Source of the DNA: Hyphomonadaceae bacterium BL14
Lineage (GTDB): Bacteria; Pseudomonadota; Alphaproteobacteria; Caulobacterales; Maricaulaceae
Length of the DNA stretch: 64,000 bases
NCBI GenBank assembly: GCA_027627705.1
Contig: CP091242.1
Coordinates: forward strand, 2,626,290-2,690,289
Reading direction: 5' to 3'
Of the stretch, positions 42,713-51,153 are shown piece by piece (the first letter of the stretch is position 1; every line of letters starts with the position of its first letter). The notes under the pieces are model-generated. The model was not told where the DNA came from and made no database searches. It saw only the letters and a program-made list of their open reading frames with translations. The position numbers and the translations under genes were made by a program.

Positions 42713-44206
42713 ATGTCAGGATTCGACGTCCGTCTCGATGACGCCCGCCGCTCCCGTACACTGGTGTTTTTCGCCACGCTGGCCCTAGGCCTGATCATCG
42801 TGGTGGGCGCGCTGCTGTTGCGATTCACCAGTCCCGGCGCGCCGTCCAGCCAGGCGTCTCCCGTTCCCGCCAGCGCCAGCGCCATCGAGACCCTGTCCGA
42901 AACCGCACAGGCGGATGGTGAAGGTGTCAGCGCCGTTGCAGCTGCCCCGCTGCTGGACAGTGCGCGTGCGGTGATCGAGGCCGAGCATGCCTTGTTCACC
43001 GCTGCGCCGTTACGCGCCGCCGTCGACAGCATTGACGTCACTGTACGCTCCGGACAAACACTGGCCAGCGTGCTTGCCAATGCCGGTGCCGACCGCGTGG
43101 ATGCCGCGCGCGCCATTGCCGCGCTGGATCCGGTGTTTTCGGTGCGGCGCCTGCGCGCCGGGCAGGACATGACCATTTTCTTCGAAACGCCTGCGGGCAT
43201 GGACGATAGCGAACGGCGTCTGGCCGGTCTGTCTTTCCGTCCCGATGTGGAACGCACACTGACCGTCGCGCGTTCCGGCGACCGCTTCCGCGCCCGCGAA
43301 GCCGCCCTGTCATTGCAGCGTGAGTTCGTGCGCGTGCGCGGCGAGGTCAATTCCAGCCTGTATATGGCGGCCATCGAGCAGGGCGCCACCGACCGGATCG
43401 TGGTGCAGCTGGCCGGCATTCTGGGCTACGCGGTCGATTTTCGCACCATTCAGCCCGGCGACGCCTTCGACATGGTCTATGAGCGCGAGGTCAACCGCGA
43501 CGGCGAGACGGTGCGCACGGGCGAGATCGTCTATGTCAATTTCGCCGGTCGCGGATCGCCCATCGAGTATTTCCGCTACACCGCCCCCGACGGAGAGACC
43601 GGGTTTTACACCGGCGACGGTGAAGCCGCCCAGCGCCTGCTGATGCGCATGCCGGTGAACGGCGCGCGCATCTCCTCCTCGTTCGGCATGCGCTTTCACC
43701 CGATCCACCGGGTCAACCGGCCGCACAATGGCACCGACTTCGCCGCCCCGCGCGGAACGCCGATCATGGCCGCAGGCGCGGGCGTGGTCACGCGCGCCAA
43801 CTGGCATGGCGGCTATGGCAATTATGTCAGCATCCGTCACGCCAATGGCTATGAGACGTCTTATGCCCACCTTCAGGGCTTCGCCCGTGGCATCCGCGCC
43901 GGCGCGCGTGTCTCCCAGGCGCAGGTGATCGGCTATGTGGGCTGCACCGGCTCGTGCACCGGCCCGCACCTGCACTATGAGGTGCACAATAACGGACGCC
44001 CGCTCAATCCGATGCGCCTGGACCTGCCGACGGGCCGGCGCCTGACATCGGGCGAGCTGCCGCATTTCATCGCCGAACGCGACCGCCTGCTGACACTGCG
44101 CGACAGTGTCGTGTTCGCCAATGGCGCGCCGCCGGTGAATGGCGACGCTGCGCCGGTGGTGCTGGCGGCCCGTGACGCCGGGCGGGTCGGCAGCGGCAGC
44201 CGCTAG
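42713..44206 (+). CDS. M23 family (LytM) metalloendopeptidase, membrane anchored
   Basis: About 497 aa: one N-terminal transmembrane helix (LVFFATLALGLIIVVGALLL), a LysM-like/OapA-like middle domain (SGQTLASVLANAGAD, then MTIFFETPAG) and a C-terminal M23 domain. Zinc ligands are in RPHNGTDFAAPRGTPI and GPHLHYEVHNNG. It should cut peptidoglycan cross-links during growth or division in the periplasm. The start at 42713 begins the anchor; an upstream ATG at 42650 is in frame. It converges on the argG remnant. Confidence 0.9.
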   Translation: MSGFDVRLDDARRSRTLVFFATLALGLIIVVGALLLRFTSPGAPSSQASPVPASASAIETLSETAQADGEGVSAVAAAPLLDSARAVIEAEHALFTAAPLRAAVDSIDVTVRSGQTLASVLANAGADRVDAARAIAALDPVFSVRRLRAGQDMTIFFETPAGMDDSERRLAGLSFRPDVERTLTVARSGDRFRAREAALSLQREFVRVRGEVNSSLYMAAIEQGATDRIVVQLAGILGYAVDFRTIQPGDAFDMVYEREVNRDGETVRTGEIVYVNFAGRGSPIEYFRYTAPDGETGFYTGDGEAAQRLLMRMPVNGARISSSFGMRFHPIHRVNRPHNGTDFAAPRGTPIMAAGAGVVTRANWHGGYGNYVSIRHANGYETSYAHLQGFARGIRAGARVSQAQVIGYVGCTGSCTGPHLHYEVHNNGRPLNPMRLDLPTGRRLTSGELPHFIAERDRLLTLRDSVVFANGAPPVNGDAAPVVLAARDAGRVGSGSR

Positions 44207-44230
44207 GGGCGGCCGCCGCTCCCTACAGCC

Positions 44231-44273
44231 TAGTCGTTCTCGCCCAGCCGCTTTTTGCGGTCTGGGTAGAGGC
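44231..44273 (-). pseudogene. Displaced, diverged copy of the argG 3' end
   Basis: Read on the minus strand, these bases encode [10 protein letters not shown] followed by TAG, the same last ten residues as live argG but with different codons (AAA for AAG, GAC for GAT) and a different stop. Going upstream, only scattered bases match, and the similarity ends after about 13 codons. It is 24 bp past the M23 stop. It marks the position where argG probably ended before the radical-SAM gene was inserted. Confidence 0.8.
44234..44273. repeat. 40-bp direct repeat, left copy flanking the radical-SAM insert
   Basis: It matches 45387-45426 at 35 of 40 positions, and the first 20 bp (from TCGTTCTCGCC) are identical. 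The two copies are 1,153 bp apart, in the same orientation, and enclose the AT-rich insert. Confidence 0.85.
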
Positions 44274-44420
44274 CTACTCTTTTGTTTGGCGCATCGCACT
44301 AATTCTAGAGATTTCAGTATTTTAGCTGAATATAGCTTGTTTTTTGAAGCGTTCTATTTGATTTCGAGGAGAAAAACAGTTACCATTTGACAAAGTCCAA
44401 TTTTTCGGGAGGGTATTCAA

Positions 44421-45374
44421 TTGACAAATCAAGACATTGGCAAAAAATCAAATTTAGATTTCATTTGGCTTGAGCTGACATATCAATGCAACTTGAGCTG
44501 TTCTCATTGCTACACCGAGTCTAGTCCAGATGCTGGGGTTAAGGATAAACTCAGTTACGAAGAGTATGTAGATGTGCTTGCCGGTGCCGCAGATTTGGGC
44601 TGCAGGGCAGTTCAATTTATTGGTGGCGAGCCTACCCTGCATCCAAGGCTTCCAGATCTAATCGAGGCCGCTGACCGATTAGGTTATGAGTTTCAGGAAG
44701 TATTTTCAAACCTGACCCGCTTGCCGAGCAGGGTTTTGGACTCAATCAAAACATTTGGCGTGCAAGTTGCCACGTCCGTCTACGGTGCAAATCCGAACAT
44801 TCATGATCAGATCACAAACCGGCCAGGCAGCCATAAGCGTACTGTTAGCAACGCCTCGCGATTGGTCGCAGAGGGCATTCCACTTAGGGTTTCAGTAATC
44901 TGTATGGAGGCCAATGCAGAACATGTAGCTGAGACCATTGATTTCGTCCAATCGCTTGGTGTTAAGAACATTGGCGTGGATGACATCAGGGGCTTTGGAC
45001 GAGCGTCCGGTGGATCTGAATCCATGAGTGATCTGTGCGGCAACTGCGCTGGGAATATTGCCTGTGTGACCGCCGATGGTCGTGTCAGCCCATGCATCAT
45101 GTCGCGGACTTGGTCTGTCGGGTCCATTCAGCAAGCCAGCTTCAATGAGCTCATCACTGGGGGCGGAATGAGCAAAGCAAGGCTTGAGATTGCCGCTGCG
45201 ACTGGTAATTTGTTGGCACATGGCCAAGACACAACGCGCATGTCGTGCAGCCCCTGTGCTCCGAGCGATGCCAATTGCGCCCCGAACTGCTCGCCCAACT
45301 ATTCTTGTACGCCTTGCGCTCCAAACGGCAGCTGGAAATGCCAGCCCAATTTGTTTTGCAATCCCGCACAATAG
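44421..45374 (+). CDS. Radical SAM protein with twitch/SPASM-type cysteines and a Cys-x-Pro tail
   Basis: A 317-aa enzyme starting at TTG 44421, chosen because GGGAGGG lies 7 nt upstream. CNLSCSHC (C23, C27, C30) binds the SAM-cleaving cluster and GGEPTLHP follows. C206, C209, C215 and C225 (CGNCAGNIAC, GRVSPC) form a SPASM/twitch-like auxiliary site. The last 45 residues hold eight cysteines (C276-C313), every one in a Cys-x-Pro motif (CSP, CAP, CAP, CSP, CTP, CAP, CQP, CNP). I recall similar tails in some actinobacterial radical-SAM proteins linked to peptide modification, unverified. Base composition is clearly lower in GC than its neighbours, and argG 3'-end repeats flank it, indicating recent transfer. 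No precursor peptide gene is obvious. Confidence 0.8.
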   Translation: MTNQDIGKKSNLDFIWLELTYQCNLSCSHCYTESSPDAGVKDKLSYEEYVDVLAGAADLGCRAVQFIGGEPTLHPRLPDLIEAADRLGYEFQEVFSNLTRLPSRVLDSIKTFGVQVATSVYGANPNIHDQITNRPGSHKRTVSNASRLVAEGIPLRVSVICMEANAEHVAETIDFVQSLGVKNIGVDDIRGFGRASGGSESMSDLCGNCAGNIACVTADGRVSPCIMSRTWSVGSIQQASFNELITGGGMSKARLEIAAATGNLLAHGQDTTRMSCSPCAPSDANCAPNCSPNYSCTPCAPNGSWKCQPNLFCNPAQ

Positions 45375-45382
45375 GTAAAACA

Positions 45383-46612
45383 TCAATCGTTCTCGCCCAG
45401 CCGCTTCTTGCGGTCCGCGATGAGGCGCAGGCGCAAGGCGTTGAGGCGGATGAAGCCTTCGGCGTCTTTCTGGTCGTAGACGTGATCTTCCTCGAAGGTC
45501 ACGTGGGCCAGCGAGTAGAGCGAGGCTGGCGACGTCCGGCCCACCACCAGCACATTGCCCTTGTAGAGCTTCAAGCGGACCTCGCCGCTGACATGGCGCT
45601 GGGAATGGTCGATGGCTGCCTGCAGCATTTCGCGCTCGGGGCTGAACCAGAAGCCCTCATAGAGCAGCTTGGCATATTTCGGCATCAGCTCGTCCTTCAG
45701 GTGCATGGAGCCCCGGTCGAGGGTGAGCTGTTCGATGCCGCGATGGGCCATCATCAGGATTGTCCCGCCCGGCGTTTCGTAAATGCCGCGCGACTTCATG
45801 CCGACAAAGCGGTTCTCCACCAGATCCAGCCGGCCAACGCCGTGCTTTGAGCCCAGCGCGTTGAGTGCAGTGAGGAGCGTTGCCGGCGACATCGCGTCAC
45901 CATTGACGCTGATGGCGTCGCCGCGCTCGAAACCGACGGTGATGTATTCAGGCTGGTCCGGCGCGTCCTCGGGATGGGTGGTGAGCAGGCAGACCTCGTT
46001 GAAGGCTTCTTCAGCAGGGTCCTCGAGCATTTTGCCCTCGGACGAGGTGTGCCAGAGATTGGCGTCCACCGAGAACGGCGCCTCGCCGCGCTTGTCCATG
46101 GGCACCTGGATGCCATGCTGTTCGGCGTAGGCGATCAGCTTGGTGCGCGAGGTCAGATCCCATTCGCGCCACGGTGCGATCACGCGCAGGGACGGATCTA
46201 GCGCCGCCACGCCCAGCTCGAAGCGCACCTGGTCATTGCCCTTGCCGGTGGCGCCGTGCGCCACAGCGTCGGCGCCGGTTTCGTGGGCGATCTCCACCAG
46301 GCGCTTGGCGATCAGCGGGCGGGCGATGGAGGTGCCCAGGAGATACTGGCCCTCATAGACGGCATTGGCGCGCACCATGGGGAAGCAATAGTCGCGCACA
46401 AATTCCTCGCGCAGATCATCGATATAGATCTGCTTGATCCCGGCCTTCTCGGCCTTGGCGCGCGCCGGCGCCAGCTCTTCGCCCTGACCCAGATCGGCGG
46501 TGAAGGTGACGACCTCGGCGTTATAGGCGTCCTGCAGCCATTTCAGGATGACGCTGGTGTCCAGCCCGCCTGAATAGGCGAGGACGATCTTTTTGACGGG
46601 CTTGGCTGACAT
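45383..46612 (-). CDS. argG: Argininosuccinate synthase
   Basis: A 409-aa cytosolic ligase joining citrulline and aspartate with ATP in arginine synthesis. The P-loop-like motif is [17 protein letters not shown], and [13 protein letters not shown] and [22 protein letters not shown] blocks ([15 protein letters not shown] here) are present. Length is normal. Its stop is 8 bp from the convergent radical-SAM stop, and its last codons are repeated 1.15 kb away at 44231. Confidence 0.97.
   Translation of the reverse strand: MSAKPVKKIVLAYSGGLDTSVILKWLQDAYNAEVVTFTADLGQGEELAPARAKAEKAGIKQIYIDDLREEFVRDYCFPMVRANAVYEGQYLLGTSIARPLIAKRLVEIAHETGADAVAHGATGKGNDQVRFELGVAALDPSLRVIAPWREWDLTSRTKLIAYAEQHGIQVPMDKRGEAPFSVDANLWHTSSEGKMLEDPAEEAFNEVCLLTTHPEDAPDQPEYITVGFERGDAISVNGDAMSPATLLTALNALGSKHGVGRLDLVENRFVGMKSRGIYETPGGTILMMAHRGIEQLTLDRGSMHLKDELMPKYAKLLYEGFWFSPEREMLQAAIDHSQRHVSGEVRLKLYKGNVLVVGRTSPASLYSLAHVTFEEDHVYDQKDAEGFIRLNALRLRLIADRKKRLGEND
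45387..45426. repeat. 40-bp direct repeat, right copy (live argG 3' end)
   Basis: Partner of 44234-44273. It is the functional end of argG ([10 protein letters not shown] then TGA at 45383-45385). Confidence 0.85.
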
Positions 46613-46802
46613 GGCGCGGTCTCCTTCATTGTGCGGCGCGGCAATCTAGGGCCAGGCCGGATGCGATGAAAGCGCTGTTTCCACCGGCCCGTAAGAAGGC
46701 CACCGCCGGAGTCAGCCCGTGGGCCTGCGCGGTGGCTTTACCGATCTTTCAAATTCGTACAGGCTAATGAATGGCCGAACAGGTCGCTGCTTGGGGTGCT
46801 GC

Positions 46803-47315
46803 ATGTCTAATCCGGGTGCAATCAGGCTGGACGATCCGCGGCGCCTGGTTGAACTGGAGCGGTTCCAGGCCGCTGCGCTCGCAGCCGATTCACAGCTGCC
46901 CGAGATTATTGAAGCGGCGCGTTACGCCTTTCGTGGCACGCTTGCTGCGCTCAGCTGCGTGGGTCCGGAGGTGACAACCTTCCCCTGGATTGCCGGTGTC
47001 CCCGGGGAGAATGTGCCCACCTGTCATGCGTTTTGCAGGCGGGTCGTGGAGACAGGCGAGCCGTTCATCGCCAAGAATCTCACCCTCCTGCCTGACTACG
47101 TGCAAAACCCCTATGTCGCCAGTCCGCCTTACATGCGCTTCTATGCTGGCATTCCTGTGCGTAGCCCGTCAGGCTTTGTGCTGGGCGCTTTTGCGATCTT
47201 GAACCACGAGCCGAGTGTCCGGTTCGATTCGGTTGATTTCGAGGCGCTGCAACGTTTCGCCTCTATTGCGATGGGCATGGTCAACATGCACGCCGACCTG
47301 CGCGCCGTGGCGTAG
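46803..47315 (+). CDS. GAF domain protein
   Basis: About 170 aa. A single GAF domain: DSQLPEIIEAARYAFRGTLAALSC, ENVPTCHAFCRRVVETGEPFI, NPYVASPPYMRFYAGIPVRSP and LGAFAILNHEPS. Similar stand-alone or N-terminal GAF domains sense small ligands or redox state. The start at 46803 begins the conserved part; an in-frame start at 46719 or 46767 is possible. It diverges from argG and precedes the glutaminase gene by 31 bp. Confidence 0.8.
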   Translation: MSNPGAIRLDDPRRLVELERFQAAALAADSQLPEIIEAARYAFRGTLAALSCVGPEVTTFPWIAGVPGENVPTCHAFCRRVVETGEPFIAKNLTLLPDYVQNPYVASPPYMRFYAGIPVRSPSGFVLGAFAILNHEPSVRFDSVDFEALQRFASIAMGMVNMHADLRAVA

Positions 47316-47346
47316 GGCTTGCGCACAGAGGGCGGCACTGTGAAGC

Positions 47347-48669
47347 TTGGGCGGTAATGTCCTCCCGCCCCCGGTGACGCATTTGGCTCCCCCGAAACCA
47401 CACACCGCGCCGGCCCTGGTGCCTGGCGCTTTCCGCACCCGGCCCGCCCAGTTCGAGCGCGCCGCGCCGGCGACCGGCAAGGCCGACAGCGCCGCGGCCT
47501 GGCAGGCATTGTCCGCGCGGGGGCAGCCGACGGGCGAGGCGCTACTGGCGGCGCTGCAGACGGCCGGACTGGGACCGGACGATCCGCGCCTCACCGCCAC
47601 CCGTGCGATGTTCAAAGACGCTGGTGCCTTGAGTGAGGACAGTTTCGCCCTGCCGGGAGACGAGGCGTGCCTGGTGCGCGCGGCGCTGACCGGCGGTCTG
47701 GCGGCGGGCGATTTCCTGGCCTTTCGTGGACGGCTCACCAATTTGTTCCACTACGCCTCGGGCGTCAGTGCGGGCAAGGTCGCCAGCTATATCCCGGAGC
47801 TGGCCAAGGCCGACGCGGACGCCTTCGCGCTGGGCTGCTGCACGATTGACGGCCAGCGCTTCGAGCTGGGCCTGGGCGAGGATGACGCCACCCGGCGCTT
47901 CTGCGTGCAGTCAGTAATGAAACCCATGAATTACGCCCTGGCGCTGGAGCTGGTGGGCGAAACCACCTTACACGCCCATGTGGGCCGCGAACCGTCGGGG
48001 CAGGGCTTCAACGAAATCACGCTCAACAAGAAGGGCCGGCCCCACAATCCCATGATCAATGCCGGGGCGATCCTGACCGCAGCCCTGATCCGGCCGGGCC
48101 TGCCGGTGGCCGAACGCTTTGATCTGGTGAAGCGGCTGTGGCGCGGCGCGGCGGCGGGCGAGGCACCGGGATTTGACGCGGCGGTGTACGCCAGCGAGAC
48201 CAAACACGCCGACCGCAATCACGCGCTGGCGTACTTCATGCGCGAGCATGGCTGTTTCCCGCCTGAAGCCGACATGCACGAGGCGCTGGAGCTTTACCTG
48301 CGCTGCTGCGCCATCGAGACCGATGTGCGCCGGCTCGCCTGCGTGGCGGCGACGCTGGCCAATGGCGGGGTGTGCCCGGTCACCGAGCGCCAGCTCATCT
48401 CGCGCGAAAGCGTCAAGGCCGTGCTCTCGCTCATGCTGAGCTGCGGCATGTATGATTTTTCCGGCGAGTACGCCTTCACCGTCGGCCTGCCCGCCAAGTC
48501 CGGCGTCTCTGGCGCGCTGATGATCGTGGTGCCCGGTGTGGCCGGCTTCGCCCTCTACAGCCCGCGCCTTGGCGCCCAGGGCAATAGCGAGCGCGGCGTG
48601 GAGTTCTCCCGCCGCCTGGTGCAGGCCTTCCCCTGGCATGTGTATGCGCCCATCGTGGCGGGGGCTTGA
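47347..48669 (+). CDS. glsA: Glutaminase, animal GLS-like with N-terminal helical domain
   Basis: About 440 aa, converting glutamine to glutamate and ammonia. Catalytic S189 and K192 (VQSVMKP) and Y148 (GKVASYIPELAK) are intact, with N238 in PHNPMINAGAI, then GMYDFSGEYAFTVGLPAKSG. Short bacterial glutaminases have about 310 aa; here an N-terminal domain of about 100 residues (GLGPDDPRLTATRAMF, DFLAFRGRLTNLF) resembles that of animal kidney/liver glutaminases. The start is uncertain: TTG at 47347 with GAGGG upstream, or GTG at 47374. May be cotranscribed with the GAF gene. Confidence 0.9.
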   Translation: MGGNVLPPPVTHLAPPKPHTAPALVPGAFRTRPAQFERAAPATGKADSAAAWQALSARGQPTGEALLAALQTAGLGPDDPRLTATRAMFKDAGALSEDSFALPGDEACLVRAALTGGLAAGDFLAFRGRLTNLFHYASGVSAGKVASYIPELAKADADAFALGCCTIDGQRFELGLGEDDATRRFCVQSVMKPMNYALALELVGETTLHAHVGREPSGQGFNEITLNKKGRPHNPMINAGAILTAALIRPGLPVAERFDLVKRLWRGAAAGEAPGFDAAVYASETKHADRNHALAYFMREHGCFPPEADMHEALELYLRCCAIETDVRRLACVAATLANGGVCPVTERQLISRESVKAVLSLMLSCGMYDFSGEYAFTVGLPAKSGVSGALMIVVPGVAGFALYSPRLGAQGNSERGVEFSRRLVQAFPWHVYAPIVAGA

Positions 48670-48675
48670 ACGCCG

Positions 48676-49362
48676 CTAGCTGTCCTCGCTGAACACCTCG
48701 CGCTCCGGGTCGCGGCGCCAGACCAGGAAAGACAGCACCACCGACCCGAAGGCCGTCATCAGGATCAGGCCGGAAAACACGAAGACCGCCACCATGATGG
48801 GCGCGAGCAGGGTGCACGCTGCGCCGATCAGGCCGCTGAGGACGAAGCCGCGCCCGGCCCAGCGGTGTGTGGCGTCCCAGGCGCGGTCAGACGACAAAGT
48901 CCAGGGCGTGCGCACCCCGACAAACCAGTTGGGCCGCGCCTTGCCCAGCGCATTGCCCACGATCACCATCAGGGCGCACACCCCCAGCATCACTGTGCGC
49001 GGCACGCTGTCCCCGTCCGGCGCGACCATGCCGAGCGCGCTCAGGGTGAGGGCCGCCTGGACGATGGCGAACAGGCACAGGGTTGCGATCCATATGGTCG
49101 GGAGAACTGAGCCGGACGCCGCCAGATTGCGCCCGCGCGGATCGATATGGGGCGCGGCCGCCAGCAGGATGGACAGGAAGATCGCGGCCCCTGGGATGAG
49201 CAGGAAGGCTTCCGCCTTGCCGCCATAGCGGTCGGGTTGTCCGGCGGCGTTCCAGTGCACCGCGATCTCGACGCCTGGCGGCGCAGCGAGCCAGCCCCAC
49301 AGGCTGAAGCCCAGTGTCATTGCGATCAGGGCCGCCACCGCGGTCAGTGCTCTAGCGCTCAT
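48676..49362 (-). CDS. sdpI: SdpI-like membrane protein (DUF1648)
   Basis: A 228-aa membrane protein with six or so helices. N-terminal PPGVEIAVHWNAAGQPDRYGGK is the DUF1648 signature, and RPNWFVGVRTPWTLSSDRAWDATHR is the SdpI core motif. In Bacillus, SdpI gives immunity to the SdpC toxin and sequesters SdpR; no sdpC is seen here. It overlaps the adjacent ArsR gene by 11 bp, so they are one operon. Confidence 0.88.
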   Translation of the reverse strand: MSARALTAVAALIAMTLGFSLWGWLAAPPGVEIAVHWNAAGQPDRYGGKAEAFLLIPGAAIFLSILLAAAPHIDPRGRNLAASGSVLPTIWIATLCLFAIVQAALTLSALGMVAPDGDSVPRTVMLGVCALMVIVGNALGKARPNWFVGVRTPWTLSSDRAWDATHRWAGRGFVLSGLIGAACTLLAPIMVAVFVFSGLILMTAFGSVVLSFLVWRRDPEREVFSEDS

Positions 49363-49648
49363 GCCCGTCCTCTCCTTCGTCCTCGTGGTTTCCGGCTCCC
49401 AGCAGGCCCATCACGGCCGCCACAGCCTCTTCAGCTACCGACGCGTTGAGCCGGTAGCGGATGGTGGTGCCGATGCGTTCGGCCCGGATCAGGCCGGCGT
49501 CTTTCAGGGCCGCGAAATGGCGCGACATGGTGGGCTTGGTCACCGGAAACGCGTCGGCCAGATCGCCCGCGCTCATCGGCCCCGCGCGCAGTTTTTTCAG
49601 CACTGCGCGGCGGACCGGGTGGGCAAGGGCTTCGAACACATCTGTCAT
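49352..49648 (-). CDS. sdpR: SdpR-like ArsR-family autorepressor
   Basis: A 98-aa winged-helix regulator (VFEALAHPVRRAVLKKL, then SAGDLADAFPVTKPTMSRHFAAL and the wing GLIRAERIGTTIRYRL) without the metal-binding cysteines of ArsR/SmtB. Adjacency to sdpI matches SdpR. There is no ribosome-binding site before the ATG; its promoter predicts a leaderless mRNA. The nested palindrome at 49657-49692 is the likely operator. Confidence 0.87.
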   Translation of the reverse strand: MTDVFEALAHPVRRAVLKKLRAGPMSAGDLADAFPVTKPTMSRHFAALKDAGLIRAERIGTTIRYRLNASVAEEAVAAVMGLLGAGNHEDEGEDGHER

Positions 49649-49655
49649 GTTTCAA

Positions 49656-49692
49656 TATTTAGACTCGACGCTAATTAGCGTCAATGCTAAAT
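49656..49692. promoter_or_regulatory. sdpRI promoter and nested palindromic operator
   Basis: GACGCTAATTAGCGTC (49667-49682) is a perfect 16-bp palindrome. ATTTAG (49657-49662) and CTAAAT (49687-49692) are inverted about the same centre. On the minus strand TTGACG (49679-49684) and TAAATA (49656-49661) are separated by 17 bp, so the palindrome sits inside the spacer and would occlude polymerase. The predicted start is the A of the sdpR ATG. The site also precedes the rightward hydrolase gene. Confidence 0.75.
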
Positions 49693-49722
49693 AATAGACC
49701 GAGCTGACAAGGAGCCCCAGCC

Positions 49723-51123
49723 ATGACCGCCTTCCAACGCGCCGCTCTCTGCCTTGCTGCCGGCCTCGCGCTTGCTGCGTGCGGGCCTCGTGCGGGTGCC
49801 GATGCGCCGTCTCCGGCCGGCCCCGGGACGCAGGCAAGCACCACCGAAGGCTTTGACGGTGCCTGGCGTGGGACATTGGAGATTGGCGCCCAATCGCTGC
49901 GTCTGGAGCTGGAGCTGGAGGCGGGCGAGGATGGCTGGCGGGGCGCACTGATCTCCCGTGATCAGAGCCCGGCGGGCATGGCGCTGACCACGCTGGCCAT
50001 CGCCGGTAACGTGATCGGTTTCGCCATCAATCCGCCGGGCGTCGCCTTCGATGGCGTGCGCGAGGGCGACGCGATCCAAGGCCGCTTCCGGCAGGGGACT
50101 GTGGAGGCTGATCTGAGGTTTGAACGGGGACGCTTTGAGCCAGCGGCTCCGGCCGCGCCACACAATGATGACGGCGAAACCGCTGTCAGCATCCACGCGG
50201 GCGAGGTCACGCTGTCGGGCACGCTGCGTCTGGCGCCGGGCGACACTGCCGGGCCGGGCGTGGTGATCCTGTCGGGCTCCGGACCCCAGGACCGGGATGG
50301 CACCTTTGGCGAGCTGCGCCTCTACGCCGCGCTGGCGCAGGCGCTGGCCGCGCAGGGCCTGTCGTCTCTGCGCCTTGATGATCGCGGGGTCGGCGCCAGC
50401 ACCGGACCCGCGCCGCAGGCTCCGTCCGATCTCGCCGCCGATGCCGCAGCGGCGCTGGCCATGCTGGCGGCTGAACCGCGCATCGCCTGCGCCGGGTTCG
50501 CCGGTCATTCCGAAGGCGCGCTGATCGCCCTGCTCGCCGCGCCGGACGCTCAACCTGACTTCATCATCTCGCTGGCAGGCATGCATATGAGCCTGGAGCA
50601 GACCCTGTTTGATCAGGCCGAAGCCCTGATCCGCGCCTCAGGCGGGACCGACGCCCAGGTGACCGGCAATCGCGCTCTGCAAGAGGCCATGTTTGCAGTA
50701 TTGCGCGCGGCAGAGCCCAGTGCGCGCGTCAGCGAGGACATGGAGCAGGCCTTGCTGAACGCCGGCGCGCCCGCCGGCCTCGCCCGCCAGCAGGCCCGGA
50801 TCTGGGGCCAGCCCTATGCCGTGGCGAGCTTCGCCGTGGACCCGGTGTCGGCAGCGGCTGACTACCCCGGCCCCATGCTGGGCGTATTCGGCGAGTTTGA
50901 CCTGCAGGTGCTGCCCGCGCGCCAGTCCGAGGCCCTGATGGCGGCGCGTGGGGGTTTGCCAACGCAGGTCGTGATCCTCGACGGCGTCAATCACCTGTTT
51001 CAGGAGACCGCGACGGGTCTGCCCGCCGAGTACGGGCAGGCGCGCCACCCGCTCTCGCAAGCCGCCCTCGGCACGATTGCCGGGCGCACCGCCGCACTGG
51101 CCGCGCAGGCCTGCGGCGGCTAA
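49723..51123 (+). CDS. Lipoprotein alpha/beta hydrolase with N-terminal accessory domain
   Basis: A 466-aa protein with lipobox LALAACGP. A first domain (about 40-145, FDGAWRGTLEIGAQSLRLELE, then SPAGMALTTLAIAGNVI) may bind ligand. The hydrolase domain has VVILSGSGPQDRDG (oxyanion), RLDDRGVGAST, nucleophile GHSEGALIALLAA and histidine DGVNHLFQ. Substrate unknown, but the form is that of peptidase/esterase hydrolases. It diverges from sdpR across the shared operator, with AAGGAG before the ATG. Confidence 0.8.
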   Translation: MTAFQRAALCLAAGLALAACGPRAGADAPSPAGPGTQASTTEGFDGAWRGTLEIGAQSLRLELELEAGEDGWRGALISRDQSPAGMALTTLAIAGNVIGFAINPPGVAFDGVREGDAIQGRFRQGTVEADLRFERGRFEPAAPAAPHNDDGETAVSIHAGEVTLSGTLRLAPGDTAGPGVVILSGSGPQDRDGTFGELRLYAALAQALAAQGLSSLRLDDRGVGASTGPAPQAPSDLAADAAAALAMLAAEPRIACAGFAGHSEGALIALLAAPDAQPDFIISLAGMHMSLEQTLFDQAEALIRASGGTDAQVTGNRALQEAMFAVLRAAEPSARVSEDMEQALLNAGAPAGLARQQARIWGQPYAVASFAVDPVSAAADYPGPMLGVFGEFDLQVLPARQSEALMAARGGLPTQVVILDGVNHLFQETATGLPAEYGQARHPLSQAALGTIAGRTAALAAQACGG

Positions 51124-51153
51124 GTCTCAACGGGTCTCATCGCCGGAGCCGCC

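Noticed and set aside
44387-44480. 29-codon frame overlapping the radical-SAM start as a possible precursor peptide
   Set aside because: TTG start, no cysteines, out of frame with a strong ribosome-binding site that serves the radical-SAM gene.
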